Shown here piece after piece: positions 30,180-39,548 of a DNA stretch of 64,000 nucleotides. The notes below the pieces were generated by a model that saw nothing but the letters and a program-made list of their open reading frames with translations, ran no database searches and had not been told where the DNA came from. The translations under genes and the position numbers were made by a program. This stretch comes from Pseudomonas sp. StFLB209 (GTDB lineage: Bacteria > Pseudomonadota > Gammaproteobacteria > Pseudomonadales > Pseudomonadaceae): positions 868,001 to 932,000 of the forward strand of contig NZ_AP014637.1 in the NCBI RefSeq assembly GCF_000829415.1, written 5' to 3'. How positions within the stretch are numbered: the stretch's first letter is position 1; every line of letters begins with the position of its first letter.

Positions 30180-31121
30180 GTGTCCAAGATGATGGTCTTT
30201 ACGGGGAATGCCAACCCCGATCTGGCTCGGCGTGTTGTACGTCAGCTGCATATCCCTCTCGGTGACGTCTCTGTCGGTAAATTCTCCGACGGCGAGATCA
30301 GCACTGAGATCAATGAAAACGTTCGCGGTAAAGACGTCTTCATTATTCAGCCGACTTGCGCTCCGACCAACGATAACCTGATGGAACTCGTCGTGATGGC
30401 TGATGCCTTCCGCCGCTCCTCAGCATCGCGAATCACTGCTGTGATCCCCTACTTTGGTTATGCCCGCCAGGATCGCCGTCCGCGTTCCGCACGTGTGGCA
30501 ATCAGTGCCAAGGTCGTCGCCGACATGCTCACCGTTGTGGGTATCGACCGCGTTCTGACCGTTGACCTGCATGCTGACCAGATCCAGGGCTTCTTCGATA
30601 TTCCGGTAGATAACATCTACGGTTCGCCAGTTCTGGTGGACGATATCGAAGACCAGCGCTTCGAAAACCTGATGATCGTTTCCCCGGACATCGGCGGCGT
30701 CGTGCGTGCACGTGCTGTTGCCAAGTCGCTGGGTGTCGATCTCGGCATCATCGACAAACGCCGTGAGAAAGCCAATCACTCTGAAGTGATGCATATCATT
30801 GGCGACGTTGAAGGACGCACCTGCATCCTCGTCGACGACATGGTCGATACTGCCGGTACCCTGTGCCATGCAGCCAAAGCTCTGAAAGAGCACGGCGCGG
30901 CCAAGGTATTCGCCTACTGCACACACCCTGTGCTGTCGGGTCGGGCCATCGAAAACATTGAAAATTCCGTGCTCGACGAACTGGTGGTGACCAACACCAT
31001 CCCGTTGTCTGCCGCAGCACAAGCCTGCAGCCGTATCCGTCAACTGGATATCGCGCCGGTGGTAGCTGAAGCGGTTCGCCGCATCAGCAATGAAGAATCG
31101 ATCAGCGCGATGTTCCGCTAA
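30180..31121 (+). CDS. prs: Ribose-phosphate pyrophosphokinase
   Basis: Makes PRPP for nucleotide, histidine and tryptophan synthesis, and for the Hpt and Upp reactions encoded in this window. The 313-aa protein has the PRPP-binding DDMVDTAGT near residue 219, the GYARQDRR flexible loop near 97 and [16 protein letters not shown] near 35. I chose the GTG at 30180 because it gives the family N-terminus [16 protein letters not shown], with CAGG upstream; upstream in-frame starts fall inside the tRNA. Confidence 0.95.
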   Translation: MSKMMVFTGNANPDLARRVVRQLHIPLGDVSVGKFSDGEISTEINENVRGKDVFIIQPTCAPTNDNLMELVVMADAFRRSSASRITAVIPYFGYARQDRRPRSARVAISAKVVADMLTVVGIDRVLTVDLHADQIQGFFDIPVDNIYGSPVLVDDIEDQRFENLMIVSPDIGGVVRARAVAKSLGVDLGIIDKRREKANHSEVMHIIGDVEGRTCILVDDMVDTAGTLCHAAKALKEHGAAKVFAYCTHPVLSGRAIENIENSVLDELVVTNTIPLSAAAQACSRIRQLDIAPVVAEAVRRISNEESISAMFR

Positions 31122-31156
31122 GAGCCAACAGCTTTCAGCGTGCATCTCGTCGACGA

Positions 31157-31200
31157 AAAGCGCCCCGCCCTGGTCATCTGGCCAAGGCGGGGCTTTTTTG
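31157..31200 (+). terminator. Rho-independent terminator of prs
   Basis: GCCCCGCC pairs with GGCGGGGC around an inner TGG/CCA pairing, preceded by AAAA and followed by TTTTTT. It lies 36 bases after the prs stop. Confidence 0.92.
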
Positions 31201-31260
31201 CCCATATCGCCTGACGCTGGTCGCAAACGTCAGGATGATTGGCTACTTTGGAGATCCAAA

Positions 31261-31857
31261 ATGACTGATTTCAATCTGAATGCTGAAGCGCGTTCCGACC
31301 TGGGGAAAGGTGCGAGCCGCCGCCTGCGTCGTATCGCCAGCCTGGTTCCAGCTGTTGTCTACGGTGGCGACAAAGCCCCTGAGTCGATCAGCATCCTGGC
31401 TAAAGAACTGGCCAAACTGCTGGAAAACGAAGCGTCCTACGCTCACGTTATCGCCCTGAACGTTGGCGGCCAGAAACAAGACGTGGTCATCAAGGCCCTG
31501 CAACGTCACCCAGCCAAGGGTCACGTACTGCACGCTGACTTCGTTCGCGTTGTAGCTGGTCAAAAACTGACCGCTAAAGTACCGGTTCACTTCATCAACG
31601 AAGAAGCTCCGATCAAGAAAGGCGGCGAAATCTCGCACACTACCACTGAGCTGGAAGTGAGCGTTCTGCCGAAAGACCTGCCTGAGTTCATCGAAGTTGA
31701 CCTGGGTAACGCCGAAATCGGCACCACTATCCACCTGTCCGACCTCAAAGCACCTAAAGGCGTTGAGTTCGTAGCACTGGCACACGGCACCGACCTGGCT
31801 ATCGCCAACGTCCACGCGCCACGTGTAGCTGCTGAAGAAGAACCTGCTGCCGAGTAA
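31261..31857 (+). CDS. rplY: 50S ribosomal protein L25 / Ctc
   Basis: Binds 5S rRNA in the large subunit. The 198-aa form with the C-terminal TL5/CTC domain is the long version found in Pseudomonas. The N-terminal domain (residues 1-95) has [15 protein letters not shown], and the second domain holds HADFVRV and [17 protein letters not shown]. Codon use is that of a highly expressed gene. The ATG at 31261 follows TTTGGAGATCC. Confidence 0.94.
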   Translation: MTDFNLNAEARSDLGKGASRRLRRIASLVPAVVYGGDKAPESISILAKELAKLLENEASYAHVIALNVGGQKQDVVIKALQRHPAKGHVLHADFVRVVAGQKLTAKVPVHFINEEAPIKKGGEISHTTTELEVSVLPKDLPEFIEVDLGNAEIGTTIHLSDLKAPKGVEFVALAHGTDLAIANVHAPRVAAEEEPAAE

Positions 31858-31865
31858 TTTCATTA

Positions 31866-31898
31866 GGGTGCCTCTAAAAACGTCGGCGAAGCAGCCAG
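31866..31898. repeat. Solo end of a dispersed intergenic repeat
   Basis: CTCTAAAAACGTCGGCGAAGCAG differs in two bases from the left end of the 143-base element at 32632 (CTCTAAAAACGTAGGCGAGGCAG). Nothing else of the element follows, so this is a truncated or solo copy. The rest of the gap to pth has no gene. Confidence 0.55.
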
Positions 31899-32047
31899 TT
31901 TTAAGAGCTACCCGTTACCCGGTAACGCGCAGTTGTTCAGATAGCATCGTGATAAAACAGCGTTTACACCGGTAAATGAGCCCGTTTTGTCCACAGCCGC
32001 CTTAGAGCGGCGATGTTATCCACAGCTGTAAGAAGGAAGCCCCTGCA

Positions 32048-32629
32048 GTGACCGTAAAACTGATCGTTGGCCTGGGAAATCCAGGCGCCGAATACGAACA
32101 GACCCGGCATAACGCAGGGGCTTTTTTCGTCGAGCGTATTGCTCAGGCGCAACGGGTCAATCTCGTCGCCGAGCGCAAATTCTTTGGCCTGACCGGACGC
32201 TTCACGCATCAGGGTCAGGACGTTCGTCTGTTGATTCCCACCACCTACATGAACCGCAGCGGCCAGGCCGTGGCGGCACTCGCCGGCTTCTACCGTATCG
32301 GTATCGACGAGATCCTGGTGGCCCACGACGAACTCGACTTGCCGCCGGGCGTCGCCAAACTCAAGACGGGCGGCGGTCATGGCGGCCACAACGGCCTGCG
32401 CGACATCATTGCGCAAATGGCCAACCAGAACACATTTCATCGCCTGCGGCTCGGCATTGGCCACCCAGGGGATGCCAGCAAGGTGTCAGGGTTTGTCCTG
32501 GGTCGCGCGCCACGCGCCGAACAGGAAAAGCTCGACGCCAGTATCGACTTTGCCCTCGGCGTGCTGCCGGATATCCTTGCCGGCGACTGGAGCCGTGCGA
32601 TGCGTACCCTGCACAGCCAAAAGGCCTGA
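32048..32629 (+). CDS. pth: Peptidyl-tRNA hydrolase
   Basis: Releases peptides from peptidyl-tRNA that drops off the ribosome. The 193-aa protein starts with GTG and has the active-site segment [17 protein letters not shown], with the catalytic histidine near residue 20. Substrate-region motifs [12 protein letters not shown] and [10 protein letters not shown] follow. AGAAGGAAG lies upstream as the ribosome site. Confidence 0.95.
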   Translation: MTVKLIVGLGNPGAEYEQTRHNAGAFFVERIAQAQRVNLVAERKFFGLTGRFTHQGQDVRLLIPTTYMNRSGQAVAALAGFYRIGIDEILVAHDELDLPPGVAKLKTGGGHGGHNGLRDIIAQMANQNTFHRLRLGIGHPGDASKVSGFVLGRAPRAEQEKLDASIDFALGVLPDILAGDWSRAMRTLHSQKA

Positions 32630-32631
32630 CA

Positions 32632-32774
32632 GGGGGAGTCTCTAAAAACGTAGGCGAGGCAGTCAGCGCAAGGCAAAAACAGGCGAACAAGCGCAGTTGA
32701 CTGACGGTCAATGAGCATTGTGAGCCTGTTTTAACGCAGCGATGACAACGCAGGTAGTTTTTAGAGCCTCCCCC
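32632..32774. repeat. 143-bp MITE-like intergenic repeat
   Basis: The ends are 18-base inverted repeats with one mismatch: GGGGGAGTCTCTAAAAAC and its complement GTTTTTAGAGCCTCCCCC. Inside is a perfect 9-base pair AAAACAGGC (32676-32684) and GCCTGTTTT (32724-32732), with TTGAC/GTCAA nearer the centre. No protein is encoded. It fills the gap between pth and ychF, and a solo end lies at 31866. Confidence 0.7.
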
Positions 32775-32794
32775 AAATAACTGAGGGGAACACC

Positions 32795-33895
32795 ATGGGA
32801 TTCAATTGCGGCATCGTAGGCCTGCCTAACGTCGGCAAGTCCACCCTGTTCAACGCCCTGACCAAGTCGGGCATCGCGGCAGAGAACTTTCCCTTCTGCA
32901 CCATCGAGCCGAACAGCGGCATCGTACCAATGCCCGACGCGCGCCTGGCGGCCCTGGCAGCCATCGTCAACCCCAAGCGCATCCTGCCGACCACCATGGA
33001 ATTCGTCGACATCGCAGGTCTGGTAGCCGGTGCCTCGAAAGGCGAAGGCCTGGGCAACAAGTTCCTGGCCAACATCCGTGAAACCGACGCCATCGCCCAT
33101 GTGGTGCGCTGCTTCGAAGACGAGAACGTGATTCACGTTGCCAACAGCGTCGACCCCAAGCGTGACATCGAAATCATCGACCTGGAACTGATCTTCGCTG
33201 ACCTCGACAGCTGCGAGAAGCAGGTCCAGAAAGTTGCCCGCAACGCCAAAGGCGGCGACAAAGACGCCGTGGCCCAGAAGGCCCTGCTGGAACAACTCAT
33301 CGCCCACTTCACCGAAGGCAAGCCAGCGCGCAGCCTGATGAAGAACATGAGCAGCGACGAGAAAGCCGTGATCCGTGGCTTCCACCTGCTGACCAGCAAG
33401 CCAGTCATGTACATCGCCAACGTCGCTGAAGACGGCTTCGAGAACAACCCGTTTCTCGACGTCGTCAAAGCCATCGCCGAGGAAGAAGGCGCGGTAGTGG
33501 TGCCGGTGTGCAACAAGATCGAAGCCGAAATCGCCGAGCTGGACGAAGGCGAAGAGAAGGACGAATTCCTCGAAGCCCTGGGCCTGGAAGAACCTGGCCT
33601 GAACCGCGTCATCCGTGCCGGTTACGAGCTGCTGAACCTGCAGACCTACTTCACCGCCGGCGTGGAAGAAGTACGTGCCTGGACCGTGCGGGTCGGCGCT
33701 ACTGCGCCGCAGGCGGCCGGTGTGATTCACACCGACTTCGAGAAAGGCTTCATTCGCGCCGAGTGCGTGGCGTATGCCGACTTCATTCAGTTCAAGGGTG
33801 AGGCTGGGGCTAAAGAGGCTGGCAAATGGCGCCTGGAAGGCAAGGATTACATCGTTAAAGACGGTGACGTGCTGCACTTCCGCTTTAACGTTTGA
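32795..33895 (+). CDS. ychF: Redox-regulated ATPase YchF
   Basis: An Obg-type P-loop protein that binds ATP and associates with ribosomes; implicated in oxidative-stress control. The 366-aa protein has the P-loop [14 protein letters not shown] near residue 8, the G3 region [17 protein letters not shown] near 68, and a C-terminal TGS domain (about 280-365). The G4-like motif is degenerate, as in all YchF. A strong terminator follows. Transcribed after pth. Confidence 0.95.
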   Translation: MGFNCGIVGLPNVGKSTLFNALTKSGIAAENFPFCTIEPNSGIVPMPDARLAALAAIVNPKRILPTTMEFVDIAGLVAGASKGEGLGNKFLANIRETDAIAHVVRCFEDENVIHVANSVDPKRDIEIIDLELIFADLDSCEKQVQKVARNAKGGDKDAVAQKALLEQLIAHFTEGKPARSLMKNMSSDEKAVIRGFHLLTSKPVMYIANVAEDGFENNPFLDVVKAIAEEEGAVVVPVCNKIEAEIAELDEGEEKDEFLEALGLEEPGLNRVIRAGYELLNLQTYFTAGVEEVRAWTVRVGATAPQAAGVIHTDFEKGFIRAECVAYADFIQFKGEAGAKEAGKWRLEGKDYIVKDGDVLHFRFNV

Positions 33896-33937
33896 TGTTC
33901 AGCCCCGTGGAGTGACACGCGGCTTGATGCAATGACC

Positions 33938-33979
33938 AAACCCCCGGTTCGCGTTGGCGACCGGGGGTTTTGTTTTTTT
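33938..33979 (+). terminator. Rho-independent terminator of ychF
   Basis: AAACCCCCGGT pairs with ACCGGGGGTTT, and TTGTTTTTTT follows. It starts 43 bases after the ychF stop. Confidence 0.93.
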
Positions 33980-34025
33980 GCCGCAAAGCGTTATTGCACT
34001 AGTGGCTGTTGACGTTTCAGCGCAG

Positions 34026-34139
34026 GCCGCGTTGCAGCGCCAAATCGTGTCAGGCGAGGCGAAGGACGCAGGAAATGGTCGCTCCCTTTTCAAGTCCTTC
34101 AACGACGCATGGCGCGATTTGGGGCGCAACCCGCAGGGC
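34026..34139. repeat. Imperfect inverted repeat in a gene-poor stretch
   Basis: GCCGCGTTGCAGCGCCAAATCG at 34026-34047 is nearly complementary to CGATTTGGGGCGCAACCCGC from 34115, separated by about 67 bases. Such an element could be a decayed MITE or a structured RNA. In the whole gap from 33980 to 34370 I find no gene with a credible start. Confidence 0.4.
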
Positions 34140-34370
34140 CGTGGCTGTTTTGTCACACACACTTCAACAGACTGAAGCCTATGCAGGCCGACAAAACAGA
34201 CCTCGGCGCGGTTGTGATGAAACGTCATCAGCCCCTAGACCCAGCGCATGCAGACACCGCACTCAACAGCGCCGACAAAGTTTCCACACCCAGATCCATC
34301 ACGACCCGGCCAGTAGCGACTGCCCGTGCGGCTGCACCTTCAAGCGAATCAGCGAGGACGTGGGCAATGC

Positions 34371-34958
34371 TCAGACGCCACTTTGTTTATTCGCTGGCAA
34401 AGATGCAATTATGTCGGCACGGCAAGTTTCCAGTATTTCATCCGCGAGAGCCGAGTCATCCGGACACGCCCGAGACAGGATGACCGCACCGACTGCATGG
34501 GCCAGCAGGTCGATCATTCTCGCCCTGGCGTCCTGCTGCGGCGCATCCAGACCTGCCTGAAATTTTTCCTCAAGCGCTGCCAGCATCTTTTCAACGCCAA
34601 CGGCAAAGGTCGCCTTCAATTGCTCTGATTGGCGAGCCGCGTCACCGCACAGCGCTGCCATCGTACAGCCCTCACCCCGTCCGTCTCGATGACCCCGAGA
34701 AACGTACCTGTTTACGAAACCTGCAACATCAAGGTCGCGGGTACGGTCAAGCGATTGCGAAAGGCTATTTTCAGCGGCTTCAGCCATCAGATCAGCCTTG
34801 GAACCGAAGTGCTTGTAAAAGCCCCCCTGAGTAAAGCCAGCAGTGGCCATCAGCTCCGTCACACCGACCCCATCGTATCCACGCTCACGAAACAGCTCTG
34901 AAGCCGTATCCACAATGCGAGCCCGGTTGGCGAGTGATTGCGTCTTGGTGATCTTCAT
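34371..34958 (-). CDS. TetR/AcrR-family repressor
   Basis: A 195-aa regulator. The helix-turn-helix at residues 12-60 is typical (RARIVDTASELFRERGYDGVGVTELMATAGFTQGGFYKHFGSK). The ligand domain has a TetR_C-like pattern with cysteines at about 98, 104 and 164 (GCTMAALCGD, RACPDD) that could sense electrophiles. It is divergent from an Old Yellow Enzyme gene, and a near-perfect 19-base inverted repeat lies in the gap, so it very likely represses itself and the oxidoreductase set. Confidence 0.88.
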   Translation of the reverse strand: MKITKTQSLANRARIVDTASELFRERGYDGVGVTELMATAGFTQGGFYKHFGSKADLMAEAAENSLSQSLDRTRDLDVAGFVNRYVSRGHRDGRGEGCTMAALCGDAARQSEQLKATFAVGVEKMLAALEEKFQAGLDAPQQDARARMIDLLAHAVGAVILSRACPDDSALADEILETCRADIIASLPANKQSGV

Positions 34959-35002
34959 TGCGCACTCCTGAGCCTGGCAAACATAGGCCGCACTATACTC
35001 TG

Positions 35003-35050
35003 ATGTCGATCATAATCAAAACAGTTGACACTTTTGATTACGATCGACAT
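35003..35050. promoter_or_regulatory. Operator palindrome of the TetR regulator
   Basis: Two 19-base arms, ATGTCGATCATAATCAAAA and TTTTGATTACGATCGACAT, are complementary with one mismatch around a 10-base spacer. The spacer holds a consensus -35 hexamer (TTGACA, 35025-35030) reading toward the reductase gene; a weak -10 lies near 35048-35055. Binding would block that promoter. Confidence 0.82.
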
Positions 35051-35123
35051 CATAAAAGCCAGCAGCATATCTTTGCCTCCTGGGCGCAGATGGCGGTCCT
35101 TGATCAACGAGTATGGAATCAAT

Positions 35124-36224
35124 ATGAACGACAAGACCTTGTTTGAGCCCTACACCCTTGGCTCACTGACGCTTTCCAACAGACTCGTCATGGCGCCGCT
35201 GACGCGAAACCGCGCTGGGGCGGGTTTTGTGCCGCAGCAGCTCACTGCAACCTACTACGCGCAACGAGCGTCCGCAGGCCTGCTGATTGCTGAGGCCACT
35301 CAGATCTCACAGCAAGGACAGGGCTATCAAGATACGCCCGGTATCTATACAGCGGCGCAGATAGAGGGATGGCGCGCTGTGACCGAAGCAGTTCACGCCG
35401 AAGGAGGACGCATTTTCCTGCAGTTGTGGCATGTCGGGCGCGTTTCTCATGTTGATCTTCAGCAAAACGGTGCAGCGCCAGTAGCGCCTTCTGCCCTTCA
35501 GGCCTCGACGAAAGTCTTCGTCAACAACGGCTTCGCCGATGCCTCAGTCCCTCGGGCCCTGGATATCGAAGAGTTGCCCGGGATCGTTAATGACTTTCGC
35601 CAAGCGGCAAAAAACGCCATCACTGCGGGGTTTGACGGCGTAGAGATCCACGGCGCCAACGGCTATTTGCTGGATCAGTTCCTGAAAGATGGCGCCAATG
35701 TTCGTACTGACGCCTACGGTGGCTCGGTTGAAAACCGTGCACGCCTGCTGCTCGAAGTCACTGATGCCGTGCTCAGCGAGATCGGTGCTGAACGAACCGG
35801 AATTCGTATCTCTCCAGTGTCACCTGCCAATGGCGTTTCAAGCAGCGATCCGCAAGCTCAGTTCGACTACCTCGTTGACCAACTCAACGCCCGAAGCCTG
35901 GTTTACCTGCACGTGGTCGAAGGTGCGACTGGCGGCCCCCGTGACGTCGCCCCCTTTGATTTTGGCTCCCTGCGCCAGCGCTTCAAAAATACCTACATCG
36001 CCAACAACGGCTATGACATTAACCTGGCGACTTCCCGACTCAACGATGACAAGGCCGATCTGATCGCCTTCGGACGTCCGTTTATTGGCAACCCGGATTT
36101 GGTAGAGCGACTCAAGACTGATGCCGCTTTGTCCGCATTCGACCCTGCCACTCTGTATGGCGGAGGTGCAGCCGGCTACATCGACTACCCGACGCTTGCA
36201 GAATCCCGCGATGCGCACAACTGA
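35124..36224 (+). CDS. Alkene reductase, Old Yellow Enzyme family
   Basis: An FMN-dependent NAD(P)H enzyme that reduces activated C=C bonds or nitro groups of toxic compounds. The 366-aa protein starts MNDKTLFEPYTLGSLTLSNR. It has VMAPLTRNRAG near residue 23, the substrate-anion pair His/Asn in EIHGANGYLLDQFL near 180, and FGRPFIGNPDLVERL near 316. It is close to NemA/XenB-type reductases. The ATG at 35124 follows GGAATC. Likely released by the adjacent TetR repressor. Confidence 0.9.
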   Translation: MNDKTLFEPYTLGSLTLSNRLVMAPLTRNRAGAGFVPQQLTATYYAQRASAGLLIAEATQISQQGQGYQDTPGIYTAAQIEGWRAVTEAVHAEGGRIFLQLWHVGRVSHVDLQQNGAAPVAPSALQASTKVFVNNGFADASVPRALDIEELPGIVNDFRQAAKNAITAGFDGVEIHGANGYLLDQFLKDGANVRTDAYGGSVENRARLLLEVTDAVLSEIGAERTGIRISPVSPANGVSSSDPQAQFDYLVDQLNARSLVYLHVVEGATGGPRDVAPFDFGSLRQRFKNTYIANNGYDINLATSRLNDDKADLIAFGRPFIGNPDLVERLKTDAALSAFDPATLYGGGAAGYIDYPTLAESRDAHN

Positions 36225-36276
36225 ACAACCTCAAACACTGAATCGTTAATCGACGTCCATTCAAGAGCATCTATTT

Positions 36277-37059
36277 ATGAGCATCTCTGAAACCGTACTT
36301 ATTACTGGCGCCTCTACAGGCATTGGCGCAACTTACGCCGAGCGCTTTGCCCAGCGCGGGCACAACCTGGTACTGGTTGCCCGCGACAAAAGCCGATTAG
36401 ACGTACTGTCGGCCCGTCTGCGTGAGAAATACAGCGTTGTGGTTGACGTGATTCAGGCTGACCTGACTCAGACCAGCGAACTGGCAACCGTAGAAGCGCG
36501 TCTGCGTGAAGACGCTCGCATCGGGATTCTTGTGAATAACGCGGGAGCCGCCCAATCAGGCAGCTTCGTTGATCAATCCACCGACAGCATTGCCAACCTG
36601 GTCGCCCTCAACACGACCGCACTGGTCCGACTCTCCAGCGCTATCGCCCCTCGGCTCGCGCAAGCCGGTAGTGGTGCGATTATCAACATTAGCTCGGTCG
36701 TCGGGCTGGCACCGGAATATGGGATGGCGGTCTACGGTGCGACCAAGGCGTTTGTGCTGTTTCTCTCGCAAGGGCTGAACCTCGAACTCTCACCCAAAGG
36801 TGTGTACGTCCAGGCCGTACTGCCAGCCGCGACCCGTACAGAGATCTGGGAACGTGGAGGCTACGACATCAATACCATCAGCGAAATAATGGAAGTCGCA
36901 GACCTGGTCGATGCCGCACTGGTTGGTTTTGATCGCCGCGAACCGGTGACCATTCCACCTCTGCAAGAAGGCGCTCGTTGGGATGCCCTACAGGCTGCCC
37001 GCCAAGGCTTACTGTCAGATATCCGCCAATCCGCAGTCGCCGAACGCTACAAAAACTGA
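36277..37059 (+). CDS. Short-chain dehydrogenase/reductase
   Basis: A 260-aa SDR with the cofactor motif TGASTGIGATYAERF near residue 9, NNAGAAQSG near 87, the catalytic serine in ISSVVGLAPEYG and YxxxK in YGATKAF near 150. The substrate is unknown. It is 52 bases after the alkene reductase in the same direction, probably in the same transcript, and is followed by a 219-base gap. Confidence 0.85.
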   Translation: MSISETVLITGASTGIGATYAERFAQRGHNLVLVARDKSRLDVLSARLREKYSVVVDVIQADLTQTSELATVEARLREDARIGILVNNAGAAQSGSFVDQSTDSIANLVALNTTALVRLSSAIAPRLAQAGSGAIINISSVVGLAPEYGMAVYGATKAFVLFLSQGLNLELSPKGVYVQAVLPAATRTEIWERGGYDINTISEIMEVADLVDAALVGFDRREPVTIPPLQEGARWDALQAARQGLLSDIRQSAVAERYKN

Positions 37060-37278
37060 GGTGCGATTGTCATGCAGCAAACGTTCATATGTTGCTCTAA
37101 AGACCGAGCGTTTGCTGCGCATTGTCCCCTCTTGCCAATCTGACTCTGGATTGGACACGCTGCGCAAATGATCACTGAAGCCAACAACAATCTCTCTTGG
37201 ACGCCTGAGCAAGCACCTCAAGACGCGTTGGTGCCACTGGCCGGCGCGCCGCTTTCTGCCACTAAGGGTTGAATAATC

Positions 37279-38277
37279 ATGAAGGCTTTTTTTATCAAGC
37301 AATACGGCAAGCGCAGTGGCAGTATCGGTGAGTTACCGGAGCCAAAAGTAGGCGCCAACGACGTTCTGGTGCAAATAAAGGCCACCAGCATAAATCCTCT
37401 GGACGCCAAGATCAGATCAGGGGAATTCAAACAGATTCTTCCCTACACATTCCCTCTGATATTGGGAAATGATTTGGCTGGCGTTGTGGTTCGTGTTGGG
37501 CCTGGTGTTCGCCAGTTCAAACCTGGCGACGAAGTCTATGCACGGCCTGCGCAAGATCGAATCGGGACATTTGCCGAGCTTATTTCTGTCGACCAGGACT
37601 CGTTAGCTCTGAAGCCTCACAACATCAATATGGAGCAAGCGGCGTCATTGCCTCTAGTTGCGCTGACGGCATGGCAAGTGCTGGTTGAAACTGCCCAATT
37701 GAAGAAAGGCCAAAAGGTGCTCATCCATGCAGGGTCTGGAGGCGTAGGTAGCGTTGCCATTCAGCTTGCCAGGCATCTGGGTGCTTTCGTTGCCACGACG
37801 ACAAGCACGCCGAATGTTGAGTGGGTAAAAGCACTCGGGGCTGACATCGTTATTGACTACAAAAAGCAGGATTTCGAGACTGCCCTGAATGACTATGACG
37901 TTGTAGTTAACAGCCTGGATCCGGTTGTTCTCAAAAAGTCGGTGAATTGCCTCAAGCCGGGAGGTCTGCTCGTATCGATCTCCGGGCCACCAACTCCTGA
38001 GTTTGGCGATGCACAAGGTTTGTCTTGGCCGATCAAACAGATCCTGCGCTTGCTTAGTTTCAGGATCCGGAAAATTTCACACGCAGCCGGGGTCAAATAT
38101 TCATTCGTTTTCATGCGCGCCAATGGCGCGCAACTGAAAGAAATCACGTCGCTGGTTGAATCGGGCGCCATCAAACCGGTTATCGACAAAGTCTACCCAT
38201 TTACATCGATCGCTGACGCACTCACGTATGTCGAACAGGGAAGAGTCAAGGGAAAAGTCGTGATTAACCTTGCGTAA
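37279..38277 (+). CDS. Medium-chain NADP-dependent dehydrogenase (quinone-reductase-like)
   Basis: A 332-aa MDR-superfamily enzyme lacking the structural zinc cysteine cluster. Motifs are INPLDAKIRSGEF near residue 37, GNDLAGVVVRVG near 61 and the nucleotide site HAGSGGVGSVAIQLARHLG near 149. Related enzymes reduce quinones or enones. GC is lower than in neighbours (many AT-ending codons), which suggests separate acquisition. The ATG at 37279 follows AAGGGTTGAATAATC. Confidence 0.85.
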   Translation: MKAFFIKQYGKRSGSIGELPEPKVGANDVLVQIKATSINPLDAKIRSGEFKQILPYTFPLILGNDLAGVVVRVGPGVRQFKPGDEVYARPAQDRIGTFAELISVDQDSLALKPHNINMEQAASLPLVALTAWQVLVETAQLKKGQKVLIHAGSGGVGSVAIQLARHLGAFVATTTSTPNVEWVKALGADIVIDYKKQDFETALNDYDVVVNSLDPVVLKKSVNCLKPGGLLVSISGPPTPEFGDAQGLSWPIKQILRLLSFRIRKISHAAGVKYSFVFMRANGAQLKEITSLVESGAIKPVIDKVYPFTSIADALTYVEQGRVKGKVVINLA

Positions 38278-38426
38278 CCCGGAGTGGGCGAGGATCCAGA
38301 AATGGGCCGTAGAAACATCGAAACATCGGGCTCAGTCGTGGGAATGCCAGATGAAGCTTTTTACCGGCAGCGGCAGCCGCAGCGTTCGTGGACTCAAGTG
38401 CATCAACATCCCATGTGGAGATAACT

Positions 38427-39434
38427 ATGAACTACCAAACGTTCGGCAATACAGGGCTGCGTGTCTCAGAACTCGCACTCGGCACAGGCAACTTCGGTAC
38501 TGGCTGGGGCTATGGCGCAGATCCCGACTCCAGTGCGGCGATCTTCAACGCTTACGCAGAGGCCGGTGGCAACTTCATCGACACCGCAGATATCTATCAA
38601 TTTGGCCAGTCCGAGGAGTTGCTCGCAACGCTGCTTGAGGGACGACGCGACGACTTCGTGCTAGCCACGAAATTCACCAACGGTGCGGCAGCCAGCCCTA
38701 ACAGGCTTGCGACAGGTAACAGCCGTCGTGCTTTGGTGAGCTCGGCAGAAGCGAGCCTGAGACGTCTTAAAACAGACCGGATCGACATTTACTGGGCCCA
38801 TCACCCAGACGGTGTAACTCCGGTGGAAGAAATTGTCAGAGGCTTCGAGGATTTGGCACGCGCAGGGAAGATTCTGTACGCGGGCCTGTCCAACTTTCCG
38901 GCGTGGCGACTTTCCCGAGCCGTCACGTTAGCCGAGCTCACCCATGCGTTGCCTATTGCAGCGGCTCAATTCGAGCACAGCCTGGTCCACCGTGAGCCCG
39001 AAGCTGATCTGTTCCAGGCTTCATATGCTCTGGGTCTTGGCATCGTGACGTGGTCGCCGTTAGGCGGAGGCATGCTGACCGGTAAATATCGACAAGGCGA
39101 AAAGGGTCGTGCCGAAGGTTTCGGTGGCAAAGTATTTCAAGCTGAAAACTCCCCTCAGCGCAGCTTGATCCTGGATACAGTTCTGGAGATTGCAGGTGAA
39201 ATCGGCGTCAGTGCTGGCCAGGTTGCGATTGCATGGGCTGGCACCCACGGGTCGATTCCAATCATAGGGCCGCGCTCCAAGCAGCAACTTACCGACAACC
39301 TGGGCGCATTGTCTGTGAACCTCACACATGAACAAATTTGCAAGCTCGATGCGGTCAGCAGCGTGGTTCCTTGCGCGCCGTTGAGGCTGTCAGGGTATGA
39401 AGCGGACCGGTCTCGCGCAAGGGTCGTTGCTTGA
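38427..39434 (+). CDS. Aldo/keto reductase
   Basis: A 335-aa NADPH-dependent carbonyl reductase of the AKR superfamily. It has the catalytic Asp/Tyr segment FIDTADIYQFG near residue 50, the Lys segment near 80 (VLATKFTNG) and DIYWAHHPDG near 122. The NADPH tail motif is IPIIGPRSKQQL. The ATG at 38427 has GGAG at nine bases. With the three preceding oxidoreductases it fits a carbonyl and quinone detoxification set. Confidence 0.88.
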   Translation: MNYQTFGNTGLRVSELALGTGNFGTGWGYGADPDSSAAIFNAYAEAGGNFIDTADIYQFGQSEELLATLLEGRRDDFVLATKFTNGAAASPNRLATGNSRRALVSSAEASLRRLKTDRIDIYWAHHPDGVTPVEEIVRGFEDLARAGKILYAGLSNFPAWRLSRAVTLAELTHALPIAAAQFEHSLVHREPEADLFQASYALGLGIVTWSPLGGGMLTGKYRQGEKGRAEGFGGKVFQAENSPQRSLILDTVLEIAGEIGVSAGQVAIAWAGTHGSIPIIGPRSKQQLTDNLGALSVNLTHEQICKLDAVSSVVPCAPLRLSGYEADRSRARVVA

Positions 39435-39511
39435 GGTAATGGGAAAGTAACCGCAGGCCCGGCCAAGCCTCCGTGTTTTGGCCGATCCCGAACGCTCAAG
39501 GCAATCCAATT

Positions 39512-39530
39512 CGCGACGCAGTGCGTCGCG
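39512..39530. terminator. Short palindrome after the aldo/keto reductase
   Basis: CGCGACGCA-G-TGCGTCGCG is a perfect 9-base hairpin 78 bases after the reductase stop, without a T-run. It lies between convergent genes, at the left edge of the gene-decay region. Confidence 0.4.
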
Positions 39531-39548
39531 CATTGATGAGCCACCAAA

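Noticed and set aside
32708..33877. Long open frame antisense to ychF (about 389 codons)
   Set aside because: ychF on the other strand is certain; the antisense frame is a by-product of its codon use.
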